A DNA stretch of 19,954 bases from an uncultured Archangium sp. (GCA_946479335.1 CAMLFP010000060.1:1-19954), one strand, 5' to 3'. Counted from the first letter of the stretch, positions 7,223-15,233 are shown. The notes: generated by a model from the sequence alone, not told the origin. Numbers and translations are program-made.

Positions 7223-7659
7223 AGCTGCTCGGCAAGGACCTCTCGGCGGCGAAGTTGATGAACGTGGTGAGCGAGCGCCTCGCGGCGCGTGGCTTGCGCG
7301 ACGACGGCGGTGACGGCTGGGCCGAGGAGGGCGTCGAGCCGCGCGTCGACCCGCTGAGCTTCAACCTCCAGGCGCTCGAGGCGCACGCCGACGCCACGCG
7401 CGGGCTGCCGCTGGAGACGCACCGCGACGGCCTGGCGGGGCGCGCGGTGGTGACGGCCAAGCGCGTGTTCCGCGCCGTCGGGCAGGTCTTCATCAACGAG
7501 GCGCTGGGCCGGCAGGTGGTGTTCAACGGCCACGTGCGCGACTCGTACGCGCAGCTCTCCGCCGAGGTGCAGCGCCTGCGCGCGCGCGTCGCGGAGCTGG
7601 AGTCGGCGGAGCCGCCCGCGCCGAAGCCGAAGTCGAAGCCGCGTGGCCGTCGCCGGTGA
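7219..7659 (+). CDS. Hypothetical protein, surface-polysaccharide cluster accessory module
   Basis: This 146-residue protein has no recognised catalytic motif. The central stretch (LETHRDGLAG, VVTAKRVFRAVGQVFINEALGRQVVFNGHV) resembles, from memory, the N-terminal segment often found ahead of methyltransferases or glycosyltransferases in polysaccharide clusters. That segment normally precedes a coiled coil and then an enzyme domain. Here a short coiled coil (about 112-128, QLSAEVQRLRARVAELE) is followed only by a Pro/Lys/Arg tail and the stop. It may tether or scaffold a partner enzyme, or be a remnant of a longer protein. The ATG at 7219 overlaps the preceding stop (ATGA) and has GAGGAG upstream, so it is translationally coupled to the double glycosyltransferase. 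Confidence 0.75.
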   Translation: MKLLGKDLSAAKLMNVVSERLAARGLRDDGGDGWAEEGVEPRVDPLSFNLQALEAHADATRGLPLETHRDGLAGRAVVTAKRVFRAVGQVFINEALGRQVVFNGHVRDSYAQLSAEVQRLRARVAELESAEPPAPKPKSKPRGRRR

Positions 7660-7731
7660 CACGCGGCGCGCCAGAAAACCCGGTGGGCAGGCCGTGCAGG
7701 GCTATGGTTTGACACTCCTGTGGAGGTCTTC

Positions 7732-8220
7732 ATGTCGCGAACCCTCGTTTGTGTCGCGGTGACGTGCCTCGTCGGGTGCGCCGCGCCCCGCGCCGCGACG
7801 ACGCCGGCCGCTGAACCCACGCGCGCCGCCGCGCCTCGTGCTGACGCCCCTCCGGCGGGGGCGACGCTCTACGCGCGCCTCGGTGGGCAGCCGGCCATCG
7901 AGCAGGTCATCGGCGCGATGCTCACGCGCGTCTTCGCCGACGAGCGCCTGGCGTACGAGTGGGCGGGCACCGACCTCCCGCGCGTGCACCGGCGGTTGGT
8001 GGAGCTGGTGTGCGCCGCCACCGGAGGCGGGTGCACGTACAGCGGCCGCGACATGAAGACGGTGCACCGGGGCCTGGTCATCACCGGCGCGCAGTTCGAC
8101 CTGCTGGTGGGGCACCTGGTGGAGGCGCTCGACGAGGCGAAGGTGCCGGAGCGCGAGAAGGGCGAGCTGCTGGGCCTTCTCGCGCCGATGCGCAGCGCCA
8201 TCGTGACGGAGGCGCCGTGA
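7732..8220 (+). CDS. Exported truncated haemoglobin (group 1-like) lipoprotein
   Basis: This 162-residue protein has a lipoprotein signal peptide (MSRTLVCVAVTCLVGCAA, lipobox Cys16), an Ala/Pro-rich linker (about 18-45) and a truncated-globin domain (about 46-160). Diagnostic segments are LYARLGGQPAIEQVI at the N-terminus and YSGRDMKTVHRGLVIT, where H112 is the proximal haem ligand (F8). Two cysteines (C94, C101 in CAATGGGC) could form a disulphide after export. The usual distal Tyr at B10 (FYARV type) is replaced here by ML-TRV, so ligand stabilisation should differ from classical NO-dioxygenase globins. GGAGG five bases upstream fixes the ATG at 7732. The stop overlaps the GTG of the kinase gene by four bases. 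Haem binding is likely; O2, NO or redox sensing is inferred. Confidence 0.85.
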   Translation: MSRTLVCVAVTCLVGCAAPRAATTPAAEPTRAAAPRADAPPAGATLYARLGGQPAIEQVIGAMLTRVFADERLAYEWAGTDLPRVHRRLVELVCAATGGGCTYSGRDMKTVHRGLVITGAQFDLLVGHLVEALDEAKVPEREKGELLGLLAPMRSAIVTEAP

Positions 8221-9587
8221 CCGACGCGCTGGGGGCGACCTACATCCCCGCGGAGCGGAAGGAGGGCGCGCCGCTGATGCGCGCGATGTCGCTGCACCAC
8301 TTCCGCGTCGAGCGCGAGCTCTCGCGCGGCGGCATGGGCGCGGTCTTCCTCGGGCACGACACCTCGTTGGACCGGCCCGTCGCGCTCAAGGTCATCCTCC
8401 CCGAGCTGGCGCAGGCGCCCGGCTTCCAGGAGCGCTTCTTGCGCGAGGCGCGCGCGCAGGCCCGCGTCACCCACAGCAACGTGGTGCAGGTCTTCTACGT
8501 CGGCGAGGCCGAGGGCACGCTGTACATGGCGATGGAGCTGGTCGACGGCGGCTCGCTGGAGCGCCAGGCGCTCTCGTGGGAGGTCGCGTTGACGCACATG
8601 CAGGGGCTGGCGGCCGGGCTCCGGGAGGCCGCGCGGCTGGGCATCGTGCACCGTGACATCAAGCCGTCGAACGTGCTGCTCGACCGCTTCGGCCTCGCGC
8701 ACCTCGCCGACTTCGGGCTCGCCGCGCCGGTGCGCAGCCGCGACGACGCGCAGCCGTTGATGCCGCCCGCGGGGCCGACGAACTCGGGCGCGCTCCCGTC
8801 GTTCACCCGGCTGGGGGAGATCATGGGCAGCCCGCCGTACATGTCGCCGGAGCAGGCGCACGGGGAGCTGCTCGACGAGCGCACCGACATCTATTCGCTG
8901 GGCGCCACCTTCTACGAGCTGCTCACCGGGAAGCTGCCCAACACCGCGGCGAGCCTCGCGGAGCTCCACGCGTTCTTCGCGGGCCCGCGGCCGACGCCGC
9001 TCGAGAAGCTGCGCCCCGACATCCCCCGGCGGTTCGCCCGTGTCATCGACCGCTGCATGGAGCGCGACCTCGCGAAGCGCTTCCAGAACTGGGACGAGGT
9101 CATCGCCGCGTTGGAGCGCGCCCGCCCGCGGCCCATCGTGCCCGCGCCGCAGGTGACGCGCGCGTTGGCGTGGTTCATCGACTTCGCGCCGTCGAGCTTC
9201 CTCGCGGTGACCTTCGGCGCCGAGCAGGCGGCGTGGGCGTTCCTGCTGTTGCCGCCGTGGTACCTGCTGGGCGCGTACTTCCTCGGCGCCAGCCCCGGGC
9301 AGTGGGTGATGCGCCTGCGGCTGCGGCGCGCCCCCGACTCGCGGCCCGGCCTGCTGCGCATCATCGCGCGCGGCACGCTCCAACACGCGTGGACGCTGCC
9401 CGTCGCGCTGCTGTTGGGCGCCATCTATTCGAGCGCGAGCGACGCGAAGCTGCTGGCGCTGGTGGTGGCGTCGGTGGTGGCGGTGCTGCCCACCGTGCCC
9501 GGCTGCTTCACCGCGTTCTTCAACCGCGAGAAGAAGACGGTGGTCGACATGCTGACCGGAACCCGTGTGCTGCTTGACGTGAGGTGA
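8217..9587 (+). CDS. Serine/threonine protein kinase with C-terminal RDD membrane domain
   Basis: This 456-residue protein combines a cytoplasmic Hanks-type kinase (about 27-300) with an integral-membrane RDD domain (about 318-455). The kinase motifs are intact: Gly-rich loop G38-G-M-G-A, catalytic K58 (VALK), the alpha-C glutamate near 77, HRDIKPSN with catalytic D147, DFG with D165, and GSPPYMSPEQ in the activation/P+1 region. The C-terminal part begins VTRALAWFIDF and has hydrophobic stretches around LLLPPWYLLGAYFLG and LLALVVASVVAVLPTV. The start is GTG at 8217, overlapping the globin stop (GTGA), with GGAGG four bases before it. The next gene begins at its stop codon. Kinase function is near certain. 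Its substrate is unknown; coupling to the globin and cytochrome neighbours suggests a redox or haem-related signal. Confidence 0.93.
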   Translation: MTDALGATYIPAERKEGAPLMRAMSLHHFRVERELSRGGMGAVFLGHDTSLDRPVALKVILPELAQAPGFQERFLREARAQARVTHSNVVQVFYVGEAEGTLYMAMELVDGGSLERQALSWEVALTHMQGLAAGLREAARLGIVHRDIKPSNVLLDRFGLAHLADFGLAAPVRSRDDAQPLMPPAGPTNSGALPSFTRLGEIMGSPPYMSPEQAHGELLDERTDIYSLGATFYELLTGKLPNTAASLAELHAFFAGPRPTPLEKLRPDIPRRFARVIDRCMERDLAKRFQNWDEVIAALERARPRPIVPAPQVTRALAWFIDFAPSSFLAVTFGAEQAAWAFLLLPPWYLLGAYFLGASPGQWVMRLRLRRAPDSRPGLLRIIARGTLQHAWTLPVALLLGAIYSSASDAKLLALVVASVVAVLPTVPGCFTAFFNREKKTVVDMLTGTRVLLDVR

Positions 9588-9590
9588 ATG

Positions 9591-10937
9591 ATGAGAACCC
9601 TGGTCGCGCTGATGACGGTCGCCGCGCTGCACGCCTCGGCCACCACGTGGGAGGTCGGGCCGCGCCCGCACGGCGAGGTGCGCTTCACGGTGGAGGGGCC
9701 GCTCGATGACGTGCCCGGCCTCACGCGCGAGGTGAGCGGCAGCTTCGAGCTCGACGTGAAGAACGTCGCGCAGGTGAAGGGCAACGTCGCGGTGCCGCTC
9801 GACTCGGTGAAGACCGGCATCGACCAGCGCGACGACGACATGCGCGTGCAGTTCCTCGAGACCGCGAAGTTCCCCAACGCGGTGCTCACCATCGACCGCC
9901 TCGAGCGCGCCTCGAGCGCCACCCTCTCGCCCGGGCAGGAGGTGCAGGGCGAGGCCATCGGCAGCTTCGAGCTCCACGGCAAGCGCCGCGCCGTGCGCGC
10001 GCCGGTGACGCTGAAGCTCGACGACATGAACCGGCTCTGGGTGGCGGGCTCGCTGGAGGTGCCGTTCTCCGACTACGGCATCGCGCGGCCCGCGCGCCTC
10101 TTCTTGAAGCTCGGCGAGACGGCCGACGTGCGCTTCAAGGTGCTCTTCGTGCCCCGCGCGGAGCAGGCGGAGGCCGCCGTCGCGCAGGCCGTCGCGCCCA
10201 CCGTCACCGAGGTGTTGCCCGAGGCGCCGAAGGCGAAGCCGCGGCCGAAGAAGAAGGCGCCCAAGGCCCTCACCGTCGCGAAGAAGTTCGCGAGGTCGCC
10301 CGACGAGCACGTGCGCCGCGGCGAGCAGCTCTTCTTCACGCCGCTGCCGGGTCGCGAGAGCACGCTGACCTGCGGCCACTGCCATTCCACCGTCGACGAG
10401 CGCCAGGGCCACACGCAGAGCGACGGCTACGTGCGCCCGGCGAGCACGGTGTGGAACTCGGCGCAGCGGCCCGACTTCTGGGGCGGGCTGGCGAAGACGC
10501 CCGGCGGCGCGGCCGACGTGTGCACCCGCAAGTACGTCGATGACCAGGGCCTGAAGCCCGAGGAGCGCGCGGCGCTCGACGCCTACCTCCGCGCCCTGAG
10601 CCCCGACCCGCAGCCCGACTACTATTACTCGGGGCTGTACCGGACCATCGAGTCGCCGGTCGCCAACCTGCTGGGCGGTGACGCGAAGCAGGGCGAGAAG
10701 ACGATGAAGCTCCACTGCGGCGCGTGTCACGATGACGCGCGCGCGGCGCCGAAGCTGCAACGCGCGCTCTACGAGCCGGAGTGGATTGTTCGACGCGTGC
10801 GCTGGATGGAGGGCCACGAGAGCCACGCCTGCCCGCCGCAGCGCATGACGCGCCTCAACGACACCGAGCTGCGCGACATCGTCACCTTCCTCGCGGGCCC
10901 CGGCGCGGGCGACCGCATCTTCCAGCGCTCCCGGTAG
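9591..10937 (+). CDS. Periplasmic YceI-dihaem cytochrome c fusion protein
   Basis: This 448-residue secreted protein has a signal peptide (MRTLVALMTVAALHASA), then a YceI-like lipocalin domain (about 18-185). A linker rich in Ala, Pro and Lys (about 186-235) follows, then a cytochrome c region (about 240-440). Family segments of the YceI part are FTVEG, SFELDVKNV, DDDMRVQFLETAKFPNAVLTI, GSFELHGKRRAV and PFSDYGIARP. Two haem-binding sites are visible: CGHCH near residue 261 and CGACH near 376. YceI proteins bind isoprenoid-like molecules such as polyprenyl chains or quinones; joining one to a dihaem cytochrome suggests an electron-transfer protein using a lipid-quinone partner (inference). GAGGTGA directly precedes two ATG codons (9588 and 9591); 9591 has the better spacing. 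It lies between a kinase and a histidine kinase gene on the same strand. Confidence 0.9.
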   Translation: MRTLVALMTVAALHASATTWEVGPRPHGEVRFTVEGPLDDVPGLTREVSGSFELDVKNVAQVKGNVAVPLDSVKTGIDQRDDDMRVQFLETAKFPNAVLTIDRLERASSATLSPGQEVQGEAIGSFELHGKRRAVRAPVTLKLDDMNRLWVAGSLEVPFSDYGIARPARLFLKLGETADVRFKVLFVPRAEQAEAAVAQAVAPTVTEVLPEAPKAKPRPKKKAPKALTVAKKFARSPDEHVRRGEQLFFTPLPGRESTLTCGHCHSTVDERQGHTQSDGYVRPASTVWNSAQRPDFWGGLAKTPGGAADVCTRKYVDDQGLKPEERAALDAYLRALSPDPQPDYYYSGLYRTIESPVANLLGGDAKQGEKTMKLHCGACHDDARAAPKLQRALYEPEWIVRRVRWMEGHESHACPPQRMTRLNDTELRDIVTFLAGPGAGDRIFQRSR

Positions 10938-10943
10938 TCGCCC

Positions 10944-12839
10944 GTGCCCGAAGCGTCTCTCGAATGGCATCAGCGGCTGCTGGCCCACGCGCAGGTCGGC
11001 ACGTGGAGCTGGGGCGTCGACTCCGACGCGGTCTCGTGGAGCGACGAGGCCTCGCGCCTCTTCGGCGTCGGCGCCGGGGCCTTCACCGGCACCGCGGCGC
11101 AGTACCTGGAGCGCGTGCACCCCGATGACCGGCCGCTGCTGCAGCGGAACATCGAGGGCGTGCTGTCAGGCGCGCTCGACGGGTACGTGCTGGAGCACCG
11201 CATCGTGCGGCCCGACGGCGTGGTGCGCTGGCTCTCGTGCACCGCGCGCTGCGAGCGCGTGGGCGGCGTCGTCTCACGGCTGGGCGGCACCGTCATCGAC
11301 GTCACCGCCCGGTACGACGCGGAGCGCGGCCTGCGGGAGAGCGAGGCCACGCTGCGACAGCTCGCGGAGAACCTGCAGGAGGTCGTCTGGCTGTGGGACG
11401 TGGCGCAGCGCCGCACGCTGTACGTCAGCCCCGGCTTCGGCGAGATGTTCGGTGTCGACCGCGCCGACCTGATGGCCGATTCGCACGCGTGGTTCAGCGC
11501 GGTGCACGAAGACGACAAGCCGTGGGTCGAGAAGCTGGTGGTCGCGCCGCACGAGACCGCGCCGCTCGACGAGACCTTCCGCGTGCAGGTGCGCGGCGCC
11601 ACCCGGTGGATTCGCGGGCGCAGCTTCCCCGTCACCGACGCCGAAGGCCGCGTGTACCGCGTCTCGGGCGTGATGGAGGACGTCACCGACCGCCGGCGCA
11701 CCGAGGCGCAGCTGTGGCACGCGCAGAAGATGGAGGCCATCGGGCAGTTCGCCGGCGGCGTCAGCCACGACTTCAACAACCTGCTGGCGGTCATCCTCGC
11801 GCACGCGGAGCTGGCGCTGATGGAGCCCGGGCTCTCGCCGCCGGTGCAGGACTCGCTCCGGGAGATCAACGACGTCGCCCGCCGCGCCGCGCAGCTCACG
11901 CGCCAGTTGCTCCAGTTCAGCCGGAAGGACGTGCTGCGCCCGCGGCCCGTCGAGGTGACGGAGGCGGTGCGCAGCTTCGCGGGCATGTTGCGGCGGCTGC
12001 TGCGTGAAGACGTGACGCTGGAGCTGGAGCTCCCCGCCGAGCCGCTCACCGTGCTGGCCGACCCGGTGTTGCTCGACCAGGTGCTGATGAACCTGTGCGT
12101 CAACGCGCGCGACGCGATGCCCGATGGCGGGCGGCTCACCGTGTCGGCCCAGCCCTTCGAGGTCAGCGACGGCGGCGACGTCGCGCCCGGCGCGTACGTG
12201 CGCTTGACGGTGCGCGACACCGGCACGGGCATGAACAGCGCCACCCTGGCGCGGCTGTTCGAGCCCTTCTTCACCACCAAGCCTTCGGGGAAGGGCACCG
12301 GCCTCGGCCTGGCGACGGTGTTCGGCATCGCCCGGCAACACGGCGGCATGGTGTCGGTCGAGAGCCGTGAAGGCGAGGGCAGCGCGTTCCACGTGTTGCT
12401 CCCCGCGAGCAGCGAGGTCGCGCCGGCGCGTGAATTGGAATCGCGCGGGCCCGGGCGGCGCGGCGCGGGTGAGCTGGTGCTGGTGGTGGAAGACGACGCG
12501 TCGGTGCGCGCGGCGACGGAGCTGACCCTGCAGCGCAACGGCTACCGCGTCGTCACCGCGCGCGACGGCGAGTCAGCGCTGCGCACCTGGCACACGCGCC
12601 GCGGCGAAATCACGCTCATCATCACCGACCTGGTGATGCCCGGGCGGCTGAATGGCCGCGCGCTGGTCGACGAGATTCTGCGCGAGGCCCCCGACGCGAA
12701 GTTCGTGCTGACCAGCGGCTACAGCGCCGAGCTGCAGGAACACGGGGTGAACGCCGCGCACTTCATCGCCAAGCCGGTGCCGATGAACCGCCTGCTCGAC
12801 GTCGTGCGGCAGGTGTTGGATCAAAGCGCGAAGTCGTAG
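10944..12839 (+). CDS. PAS-PAS hybrid sensor histidine kinase with C-terminal receiver
   Basis: This 631-residue protein has no transmembrane segment, so it should sense inside the cytoplasm. Two PAS domains (about 8-130 and 137-253) are followed by HisKA with the phospho-accepting H275 (SHDFNN). Next is a HATPase domain (about 370-485) with N box NLCVNARDAMPDGG, G1 box DTGTGMN and FEPFFTTKPSGKGTGLGL. Last is a receiver (about 507-625) with the acidic pair EDD, phospho-acceptor D562 (TDLVMPG) and a KP lysine. There is no DNA-binding output and no cognate regulator next to it, so phosphate must pass to a partner elsewhere or stay internal. The GTG start lies six bases after the cytochrome stop and lacks a clear ribosome site, implying translational coupling. 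Its last 19 bases overlap the convergent gene. PAS ligands are unknown. Confidence 0.93.
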   Translation: MPEASLEWHQRLLAHAQVGTWSWGVDSDAVSWSDEASRLFGVGAGAFTGTAAQYLERVHPDDRPLLQRNIEGVLSGALDGYVLEHRIVRPDGVVRWLSCTARCERVGGVVSRLGGTVIDVTARYDAERGLRESEATLRQLAENLQEVVWLWDVAQRRTLYVSPGFGEMFGVDRADLMADSHAWFSAVHEDDKPWVEKLVVAPHETAPLDETFRVQVRGATRWIRGRSFPVTDAEGRVYRVSGVMEDVTDRRRTEAQLWHAQKMEAIGQFAGGVSHDFNNLLAVILAHAELALMEPGLSPPVQDSLREINDVARRAAQLTRQLLQFSRKDVLRPRPVEVTEAVRSFAGMLRRLLREDVTLELELPAEPLTVLADPVLLDQVLMNLCVNARDAMPDGGRLTVSAQPFEVSDGGDVAPGAYVRLTVRDTGTGMNSATLARLFEPFFTTKPSGKGTGLGLATVFGIARQHGGMVSVESREGEGSAFHVLLPASSEVAPARELESRGPGRRGAGELVLVVEDDASVRAATELTLQRNGYRVVTARDGESALRTWHTRRGEITLIITDLVMPGRLNGRALVDEILREAPDAKFVLTSGYSAELQEHGVNAAHFIAKPVPMNRLLDVVRQVLDQSAKS

Positions 12840-13372
12840 CTCAGCTTCAACAGCCCGCCGGGCGGCTTCTCCTCTTCGGGCGCCTTCGCCTTCTTCCCCT
12901 TCTTCGGCTTCTTCACGTCCTTCACCGGCGCGGTCTCCAGCGAGAGGCGGCACGTCGCGTCGCCGCACGGCAGCTCCGTGGGCACGATGGCGATGTTCGC
13001 CTCGTCGATGGCCTTGAGCAGCAGCGCGGGGTTCGCGGTCGCGTCTTTGCGCATCGGCAGCGTCGGCAGCACGCGCCGCGCGACGGCCACCAGCTCGGAG
13101 CCCACCGTCTTCGGCGTCAAGGTGTTGCCGGTGATGGAGAAGCTGTACGCGACGTGCTCGCAGCCGCCGAACTCCAGCGTCACCTCGAAGCCGGCCGGCG
13201 TCTTCAACACCTCGGTGACCTGCCGCTTGTCCTTCTTCGAGGAGAGCAGCTTGAAGCCCGCAGGCAGCTTCGCCGCGAATTGCGGGTGCACGTCGGCCGC
13301 GGCCAGCGTGCAGTCTTCTTGCGCTGCGGCGACGAGCGCGGTGAGCGAACAGGCGAGCGTCAGGAGTCGCAT
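12821..13372 (-). CDS. Secreted hypothetical protein with basic Lys/Pro-rich segment
   Basis: This 183-residue protein starts with a signal peptide (MRLLTLACSLTALVAAA, likely cleaved before QEDC) and is therefore periplasmic or outside the cell. The mature part (LAAADVHPQFAAKLP..., FEVTLEFGGCEHVAYSFSITG) looks like a small alpha/beta domain. It has four cysteines (EDC, GGC, LPC, TC) that could form two disulphides. A highly basic stretch (KKPKKGKKAK) precedes the last beta-like segment (LLKLSYDFAL). No family was recognised. The start at 13372 is chosen because GGTGA lies close upstream and it begins the signal peptide; ATG at 13384 would add four residues. The stop lies 19 bp inside the histidine kinase gene on the other strand. 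The minisatellite lipoprotein gene ends 26 bp upstream, so the two may share a transcript. Confidence 0.75.
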   Translation of the reverse strand: MRLLTLACSLTALVAAAQEDCTLAAADVHPQFAAKLPAGFKLLSSKKDKRQVTEVLKTPAGFEVTLEFGGCEHVAYSFSITGNTLTPKTVGSELVAVARRVLPTLPMRKDATANPALLLKAIDEANIAIVPTELPCGDATCRLSLETAPVKDVKKPKKGKKAKAPEEEKPPGGLLKLSYDFAL

Positions 13373-13398
13373 CGCGGTCACCATACGCCCGCGCGCGG

Positions 13399-14112
13399 TC
13401 ACGGCTCCATGCAGACGTCGTTGAGACAGGTCATGCCGGCGGGGCAGCTCGCCGTGGCACACGACGGGCGCTGACAGAGCGAGCCGTTGCACACGTACGG
13501 CGCAGGGCACGGCGTCGAGCTGTCGCAGCTGCGAATCGCGCAGCGCTTGTTCGCGCCGCTCCCGCTGCAGCGCAACGCACCGCCACAGTCGGCGTCGACG
13601 GTGCAGGTGCGGATGCAGGCGCCATTGGAGAGCGCGCCACCGCACTCGGTGCTGCCCGGGCAGTCGTTGTCGCTGCCGCAGCCGTTGCAGATGCCGCCCG
13701 GCGCGCTGGTGGTGCACGTGCTCTGGCCGGGGCAGTCGGTTTGCTGACGGCACTGCACGAGCGAGAAGCTCACGCCGGCGTCGGTCGCGGAGCCGCCGCC
13801 GGTTGCGTCGCCGCCGCCTGTCGCGGAGCCGCCGCCGGTCGTGGAGCCGCCGCCGGTCGTGGAGCCGCCGCCGGTCGCGTCACCACCACCGGTCGCGGAG
13901 CCGCCGCCGGTCGCGTCACCGCCGCCTGTCGCGTCGCCGCCGCCGGTCGCGTCGCCGCCGCCGGTCGCATCACCACCGCCGGTTGCATCACCGCCGCCGG
14001 TTGCATCACCGCCGCCTGACACCGCAGCGCCACCGCCAGTTGATCCCGTCGTGGGGGAGCCGCACGCGAACACACCGAAGACCACGAACAGCACGAAGAT
14101 CGAGACTCTCAT
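13399..14112 (-). CDS. Cys-rich lipoprotein with 13 Gly-rich hexapeptide repeats
   Basis: This 237-residue surface lipoprotein has a signal peptide ending in VFAC-G (Cys17). A low-complexity stalk (about 24-110) is made of 13 hexapeptides of the form GGG[D/S][A/T]T. The C-terminal half (about 115-237) contains some 18 cysteines in repeated C-x(4-6)-C modules (TDCPGQSTC, NDCPGSTEC, ADCGGALRC, TPCPAPYVC, ASCPAGMTC), a pattern common in myxobacterial secreted proteins with small disulphide-bonded domains. The start at 14112 carries GAGGAG about ten bases upstream. The role is probably structural or binding at the outer surface; no enzyme motif is present. Confidence 0.85.
   Translation of the reverse strand: MRVSIFVLFVVFGVFACGSPTTGSTGGGAAVSGGGDATGGGDATGGGDATGGGDATGGGDATGGGDATGGGSATGGGDATGGGSTTGGGSTTGGGSATGGGDATGGGSATDAGVSFSLVQCRQQTDCPGQSTCTTSAPGGICNGCGSDNDCPGSTECGGALSNGACIRTCTVDADCGGALRCSGSGANKRCAIRSCDSSTPCPAPYVCNGSLCQRPSCATASCPAGMTCLNDVCMEP
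13784..14017. repeat. 18-bp minisatellite, 13 imperfect units, in frame in a lipoprotein gene
   Basis: Thirteen tandem 18-bp units (plus-strand form GTCGCGTCGCCGCCGCCG with variants) encode GGGDAT, GGGSAT or GGGSTT. The unit is a multiple of three, so gain or loss of units changes stalk length without a frameshift. Synonymous differences between units, and several identical neighbouring units, indicate expansion by slippage or unequal recombination. Confidence 0.95.
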
Positions 14113-14246
14113 CGAGGGAGGGCTCCTCGTGCTTTCGGATGCGGAAGGCAACTGCGAAGGCGACACCGTCGTCACGGGGGACGCTGCGCATGAACGCGCT
14201 GCCACGAGCTCTGCGACGGGTGACCGAATCTCCGAGCCGCTCGAAC

Positions 14247-15233
14247 TCAGAGCGACTCGACGGCGCGCTGGATGAGCTCCACGGAGCGCAGGCGCTGCTC
14301 GAAGTCGTACACGTCGGAGACGACCATCAGCTCGTCGGCCTTGGTGCGCTCGATTCGCTCCGCCAGCCCACGGCGCACGGTCTCGAGGCTGCCGATGACG
14401 CTGAACGAAAGCATCGCCTGCGCCTGGAACTTCTCCGCGGGCGTCCAGTAGCGGTCGATGTCATCGATGGGCGGTTTCGCCAGCCCGCGCTCGCGCCGCA
14501 GGATGCCCGCGAATGACATCTGCTGCGTGGTGGCCAGGCGTCGCGCTTCTTCGTCCGTCTCCGCGGCGATGACGTTCACTCCGACGAGCGCGTAGGGCTT
14601 CTCGCGCGTCTCCGAGGGCTTGAAGCGGTGCCGGTAGAGCGCGAGCGCCTCGTCGAGCTGCTGCGGCGCGAAGTGCGACGCGAAGCCGAAGGGCAGCCCG
14701 AGCTCCGCCGCGAGCTGTGCGCCGAAGAGGCTCGACCCCAGAATCCACAGCGGCACGTTGGCGCCCGACCCCGGCACCGCTTCGATGCGCTGCCCGGGCC
14801 GCGCCGGCGCGAGGAAGGCCTGCAGTTCGCGCACGTCGTCGGGGAAGTACTCGGCCGCGCGGGGATCTCTGCGGAGCGCCGCGAGCGTCGGTTGATCCGT
14901 GCCCGGCGCGCGCCCCAGCCCGAGGTCGATGCGCCCGGGGAAGAGCGCGTCCAACGTGCCGAACTGCTCCGCGATGACGTACGGCGCGTGGTTGGGCAGC
15001 ATGATGCCGCCCGCGCCGACGCGCAGCGTGGTGGTGCCCGCCGCGAGGTGCCCGATGACCAGCGAGGTCGCCGCCGTCGTCACCGCGGGGAAGTTGTGAT
15101 GCTCGGCGACCCACATGCGCGTGAAGCCCAGGCGCTCCACGTGCTGCGCGAGCGTGCGCGCCTCGAGGAGCGCAGTGCGCCGGTCGCCACCTTCACGCAC
15201 GCGGCCCAGTTCGAGAATCGACAGCGGAATCAT
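14247..15233 (-). CDS. LLM-class (luciferase-like) flavin-dependent oxidoreductase
   Basis: This 328-residue cytoplasmic TIM-barrel enzyme should use reduced FMN, with O2 or another acceptor, to oxidise a small organic substrate. Strong family segments are [75 protein letters not shown] and [20 protein letters not shown]. These match the YhbW-like branch of the bacterial luciferase superfamily; luminescence is not implied. The length is normal. The ATG at 15233 begins the usual [10 protein letters not shown] opening, but no clear ribosome site precedes it. It is divergent from the porin gene across a 114-bp region, and 134 bp lie between its stop and the next minus-strand gene. The substrate cannot be told from sequence. 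Confidence 0.92.
   Translation of the reverse strand: MIPLSILELGRVREGGDRRTALLEARTLAQHVERLGFTRMWVAEHHNFPAVTTAATSLVIGHLAAGTTTLRVGAGGIMLPNHAPYVIAEQFGTLDALFPGRIDLGLGRAPGTDQPTLAALRRDPRAAEYFPDDVRELQAFLAPARPGQRIEAVPGSGANVPLWILGSSLFGAQLAAELGLPFGFASHFAPQQLDEALALYRHRFKPSETREKPYALVGVNVIAAETDEEARRLATTQQMSFAGILRRERGLAKPPIDDIDRYWTPAEKFQAQAMLSFSVIGSLETVRRGLAERIERTKADELMVVSDVYDFEQRLRSVELIQRAVESL

Noticed and set aside
7681..7700. Sigma-54-like GG...GC promoter upstream of the globin gene
   Set aside because: The distance between the GG and GC dinucleotides is 8 bases rather than the required 10, and no other match to the consensus was seen.
7709..7714. A perfect TTGACA hexamer upstream of the globin gene
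   Set aside because: It lies only 18 bases before the ATG, so a matching -10 element would fall at or inside the start codon. It is probably chance.
7869..11120. A 1083-codon open frame on the minus strand
   Set aside because: It spans the antisense of four well-supported genes. The composition is low-complexity Arg/His/Ala/Leu and no motif is visible. High GC removes stop codons from shadow frames.
10970..12538. 522-codon and 372-codon minus-strand frames inside the histidine kinase gene
   Set aside because: Both are shadows; the plus-strand frame carries all H, N, G and receiver motifs.
13784..14017. Possible CRISPR-like array
   Set aside because: The 18-bp units are directly adjacent with no spacers and translate in frame as GGG[D/S][A/T]T inside a lipoprotein gene, so this is a minisatellite.
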